This document shows positions 22,344 through 25,452 of a stretch of 25,452 nt of DNA, one piece after another (positions within the stretch are counted from its first letter, which is position 1; the number at the start of each line of letters is the position of its first letter). The notes under the pieces are model-generated. The model did not search any database, was not told the DNA's origin, and saw only the letters and a program-made list of their open reading frames with translations. The DNA comes from JBBIRT01 sp037441725 (GTDB lineage: Bacteria; Desulfobacterota; BSN033; UBA1163), in the NCBI GenBank assembly GCA_037441725.1, contig JBBIRT010000035.1:1-25452 (forward strand), read 5' to 3'. The translations under genes were made by a program, and so were the position numbers.

Positions 22344-23825
22344 ATGCCATCCAATCTTAACTATGTCATTGAACAGGTAGGGAAGGATAAGGGGATTGAC
22401 CGTCGGGTGATTATTGAGGCCTTAGAACAAGCTGTGTTAACGGCCTCAAGAAAGAAATATGGCCACCAGGGGGAGATTGAAGTTCACTATAATGAAGAAG
22501 TGGGTGAAGTGGAATTGTTCCAATTTAAGCAAGTGGTCGAAGAAGTAGTGAATCCGGCCACCGAAATTTCTTTAAAAGAGGCGAGAGAATTGGACAACGA
22601 AGCACAAATTGGAGATAGTTTAGGTGTTAAACTGAATACAGATTTTGGTCGCATTGGAGCCCAGACGGCTAAACAGGTGATCATCCAAAAGGTTAGGGAC
22701 GCTGAACGAGAAAATATCTATAATGAATTCAAAGATCGAAAAGGTGATTTGGTCAGCGGGGTGGTCCAACGAATGGAGAAAGGAAATCTCTATGTCAACA
22801 TTGGGAAGGCAGAAGCCATCCTTCCATCGAAAGAACAAATTCCTGGTGAAACCTACCGGCAAGGGGAACGACTTCGGGCCTATGTCTTGGATGTCCAGAA
22901 GAATTCCAAAGGGCCTCAAATCATTCTTTCAAGAACCCACCCTGGTTTCTTGATCAAACTCTTTGAGATGGGAGTTCCTGAGATTTCTGAAGGGATTATT
23001 AAGGTTATCAGTGCCTCTCGGGAACCAGGAGAAAGGGCCAAGATCTCCGTTTATAGTTCAAACCGGGATGTCGACCCAGTCGGAGCCTGTGTGGGGATGA
23101 AGGGGTCACGAGTTCAGAATGTGGTTCAAGAACTTCGAGGTGAACGAATTGATATCATCCCCTGGTCTCAAGATCAGGCAAAATATGTCTGTAATGCACT
23201 CGCCCCAGCAAAAATTTCCCGTGTATATATTGATGAGGAGAATCGCCACATGGAAGTCGTTGTAGCCGATGATCAACTCTCCCTGGCCATTGGGAAAAAG
23301 GGGCAGAATGTTCGGCTCGCCTCTAAATTGACGGGTTGGAAAATTGACATAAAAAGTGAATCCAGAATGGAAAAGATTTCCAATGAAATCTTAGAAAGGT
23401 TTAAGACCCTCCCCTATATTGGAGAGGTTTCAAGTCGGATCCTTTATAATGAAGGGTTCCGCTCGATCAAAGAAATTGCTGAGATGGAGCCAGAGGAGCT
23501 AGGAAAAATCTTAGAGATGGAGAGAGAAAAGGTCGAAGAGATTATTCGAAAGGCTATGGACTTGTCGAAGGAAGAGGAAACCTCGGAGGTCAATCTGGAA
23601 TCCTCACCTGAGATGATGGAGGACCCTGCTTTTGATTCAATAGGTCAAATAGAGGGAGTGGGAGAAAAAACGGCTGAAGCCTTAGAAGCCAGTGGATTTA
23701 GAACCATCCATGATATTTTGAAAGCCGATCCTGAGACACTTTCATCAGTCCCAGGGATAGGGATAAAAAAGGCAGAGAGGTTGATCCAATCTGCGAAAAG
23801 TTATATCGAAGGGAAAAAGGGATGA
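22344..23825 (+). CDS. nusA: Transcription termination/antitermination factor NusA
   Basis: NusA (493 aa) binds RNA polymerase and nascent RNA to modulate pausing, termination and antitermination. The domain order is complete: N-terminal polymerase-binding domain (1-125), S1 domain (GDLVSGVVQRMEKGNLYVNI), KH1 (VGACVGMKGSRVQNVVQEL), and KH2 (LAIGKKGQNVRLASKLTGW). The C-terminus has two helix-hairpin-helix repeats of the kind found in proteobacterial NusA (around 370-415, and IEGVGEKTAEALEASGF to VPGIGIKKAERLI). The stop overlaps the ylxR start (ATGA). Since an intrinsic terminator precedes the operon, NusA could regulate its own synthesis, as reported in other bacteria. Confidence 0.97.
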   Translation: MPSNLNYVIEQVGKDKGIDRRVIIEALEQAVLTASRKKYGHQGEIEVHYNEEVGEVELFQFKQVVEEVVNPATEISLKEARELDNEAQIGDSLGVKLNTDFGRIGAQTAKQVIIQKVRDAERENIYNEFKDRKGDLVSGVVQRMEKGNLYVNIGKAEAILPSKEQIPGETYRQGERLRAYVLDVQKNSKGPQIILSRTHPGFLIKLFEMGVPEISEGIIKVISASREPGERAKISVYSSNRDVDPVGACVGMKGSRVQNVVQELRGERIDIIPWSQDQAKYVCNALAPAKISRVYIDEENRHMEVVVADDQLSLAIGKKGQNVRLASKLTGWKIDIKSESRMEKISNEILERFKTLPYIGEVSSRILYNEGFRSIKEIAEMEPEELGKILEMEREKVEEIIRKAMDLSKEEETSEVNLESSPEMMEDPAFDSIGQIEGVGEKTAEALEASGFRTIHDILKADPETLSSVPGIGIKKAERLIQSAKSYIEGKKG

Positions 23826-24073
23826 GAAAAAAGGGTCATGTCCCAATACGGAGGTGTATGGGGTGTGGAAAGAGGAGAAGAAAGGAAGAGATGATCCGCT
23901 TCACCCAAAATTCTGAAGGTAAGTTATGCTGGGAAGAGGACCATAGACATTCTGGCCGAGGATTCTATCTCTGTCCAGAGGAAGGATGTCTCCAGAGAGC
24001 AAGGAAAAAGACGAAACACTTGGATTTTTTAACCCGTAATTTTCTCGCACTCCATTTAAATGGGAGTCGTTAG
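23822..24073 (+). CDS. ylxR: YlxR/DUF448 RNA-binding protein (RnpM)
   Basis: The 83-aa basic protein carries the DUF448 signature RRCMGCGKRRRKEEMIRF and the central GRGFYLCPEEGCLQRA, with Cys residues that may hold the fold. YlxR is always found next to nusA and infB. In Firmicutes a member was shown to bind and modulate RNase P and was named RnpM; that role is carried over here by homology only. It overlaps nusA by 4 bp. The 11-bp gap to infB contains the infB ribosome site. Confidence 0.93.
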   Translation: MRKKGHVPIRRCMGCGKRRRKEEMIRFTQNSEGKLCWEEDHRHSGRGFYLCPEEGCLQRARKKTKHLDFLTRNFLALHLNGSR

Positions 24074-24084
24074 AGGAGGTAGGA

Positions 24085-25452
24085 ATGGCAAAGAGTAAGG
24101 TTCTTGATCTTGCCCGTGAAGTGGGGATGGAAGATGATAAACTTATCTTAAAATTGAAACGGATGGGCGTGAAGGTCAAAGAGAAGAGTCTTGCTGAGCA
24201 AGAGAATAAACCCTCCTCTATTGAAGAAAAAGTCATTGAAAGGGATTCTGAAAAGGAGATTGTAGAGAAACGTATCAAACCAACCGTAATTCGAAGAAGG
24301 ACAAGAACCCTTGAAGTCAAGGCTGAGGCTCCGCCTTCTCAACCTGTCATGGAACCGATCTCTGTCTCTCAGGTCAGTGAAGTTCAGATTCCAAAGGAGG
24401 GCGAGGAGGTTAAGAAAAAGGAAGCCAAAAGTCGGGTTCTGATAAAATCCACTGAAAAAGAAGGATTGAAAGAGGGAGAGATACCCCAAAAAAGGACCAC
24501 CAGGGGGAGAAAGAAAAAGGAATCCCAAGAATTGCCTCTCGTCACTCAAGAATCAGGGGTTGAGATGAAAGAACCCACTCTTCCCAAACCTGCTGATTTA
24601 CCCCTTCCTCCACCCGTTCCCCAGGAAGTCGTTGGAAAGGAAGAGATGAAAAAAGAGGGGGAGGCGAAAAAGCCGAAAGAAATCCCGATTCAAAAGGTTG
24701 AAGTTAAACTCCTTGAAAAGGAAGAGAAACTGGAAAGGGAGAAATTAGAACCTCATGTAAAAAAGAAGGGGTTTATCCTAAAGAAAAAGAGAATTGAGGA
24801 GAGGATGGTGGTGGAGGAGGAAGTCATTGGGGATCGGTTTGAAGAGAAGGAGTTAGAAATCAGTCCAAGACCATTTAAACCGATAAAAAAGAAGGTGGCC
24901 CTAAAGGCACCAAGAAAGACTGAGGTCACCGTCCCTAAACCTATTAAAAGGATAATCCGAATTGCTGAGGTCATTGCCGTTGGAGATCTTGCCAAGAGGA
25001 TGGGGGTCAAGGGAGGAGAATTGATTAAAAAATTGATGGAAATGGGAGTGATGGTGAACATCAACCAACTCATTGATACGGATGTTGCCTCTCTGGTGGC
25101 GAGCGAATTCGGATACGAGGTGGAAAAGGTTTCAATCGAAAAACAGGAGCTTCTCGAGAGGAAGGAGGACCTTCCAGAGCAATTGAAACCTCGACCCCCT
25201 GTGGTCACGATCATGGGCCACGTTGACCACGGGAAGACCATGCTTCTGGATGCCATACGAAAAACAAATGTGGTGAGCGGCGAGGCTGGAGGGATTACTC
25301 AGCATATTGGGGCATATAATGTTGAATTGGAGAATGGACAGGTGGTCTTTATCGATACTCCAGGCCATGAGGCCTTCACCGCCATGAGGGCGAGGGGTGC
25401 CCAGGTAACGGATGTGGTGGTCTTGGTGGTGGCCGCTGATGATGGGATGATG
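24085..25452 (+). CDS. infB: Translation initiation factor IF-2, 3' end missing
   Basis: The first 456 codons are present and the gene runs off the window. IF-2 is the GTPase that brings initiator tRNA to the 30S subunit. A first short IF2_N-like segment (VLDLAREVGMEDDKLILKLK) is followed by about 240 residues of Lys/Glu/Pro-rich linker. Next come the second IF2_N domain (VGDLAKRMGVKGGELIKKLM) and the G domain: G1 GHVDHGKT, G2 GGITQHIG, G3 DTPGHEAF. Sequence ends at VVLVVAADDGMM. GAGGAGGTAGGA lies just before the ATG. Confidence 0.97.
   Translation, partial: MAKSKVLDLAREVGMEDDKLILKLKRMGVKVKEKSLAEQENKPSSIEEKVIERDSEKEIVEKRIKPTVIRRRTRTLEVKAEAPPSQPVMEPISVSQVSEVQIPKEGEEVKKKEAKSRVLIKSTEKEGLKEGEIPQKRTTRGRKKKESQELPLVTQESGVEMKEPTLPKPADLPLPPPVPQEVVGKEEMKKEGEAKKPKEIPIQKVEVKLLEKEEKLEREKLEPHVKKKGFILKKKRIEERMVVEEEVIGDRFEEKELEISPRPFKPIKKKVALKAPRKTEVTVPKPIKRIIRIAEVIAVGDLAKRMGVKGGELIKKLMEMGVMVNINQLIDTDVASLVASEFGYEVEKVSIEKQELLERKEDLPEQLKPRPPVVTIMGHVDHGKTMLLDAIRKTNVVSGEAGGITQHIGAYNVELENGQVVFIDTPGHEAFTAMRARGAQVTDVVVLVVAADDGMM

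Noticed and set aside
24148..25368. Several open frames on the minus strand opposite infB
   Set aside because: They mirror the Lys/Glu-rich infB linker and G domain; infB is unmistakable on the plus strand.

Overview
The window looks like a housekeeping-rich stretch of chromosome from an uncultured, fairly AT-rich Gram-negative bacterium. I infer a Desulfobacterota ('Deltaproteobacteria')-like lineage. The reasons are the order xseA-xseB-ispA-dxs-tlyA followed by yicC-gmk-rpoZ, the rimP-nusA-ylxR-infB operon, DUF4124 and PilZ proteins, and a CCTTCGACAGGCTCAGG-type dispersed repeat inside xseB. The lineage is inferred from gene content only; no 16S rRNA gene is present.

Layout. 1-1330: on the minus strand, queD and folE2 (translationally coupled, with a good sigma-70 promoter) start the 7-deazapurine/pterin pathway and run into a tRNA-Pro(CGG) cut by the left edge. 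1220-1869: 650 bp without a convincing gene, holding a long imperfect inverted repeat. 1870-10969: a dense plus-strand operon: xseA, xseB (exonuclease VII), ispA, a frameshifted dxs, tlyA, a DUF4416 gene, yicC, gmk, rpoZ and an HD-domain phosphohydrolase. Neighbouring genes are often coupled by ATGA or longer overlaps.

11073-14864: a three-gene module of a MoxR-type AAA+ ATPase with a cysteine cluster, a stand-alone GXGXG beta-helix protein, and a VWA protein with a degenerate metallopeptidase-like N-terminus. It lies just behind the HD hydrolase. This is the best candidate for an undescribed system here. A UbiE-like methyltransferase follows from its own promoter.

15643-19820: a small cluster of cell-envelope or c-di-GMP type genes. 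It has a structured 5' leader, a DUF4124/coiled-coil gene broken by one in-frame stop, two paralogous PilZ proteins, and between them a mosaic protein whose C-terminus resembles a degenerate endonuclease III with an intact four-cysteine Fe-S motif. A small CPFC protein and a convergent membrane protein close the cluster.

19821-20394 is a very AT-rich gap. It ends in a promoter and operator-like palindrome for an HNH endonuclease gene, which is followed by a HIT hydrolase. From 21730 the conserved transcription/translation operon rimP-nusA-ylxR-infB begins. An intrinsic terminator sits between its likely promoter and rimP, suggesting attenuation. infB runs off the right edge.
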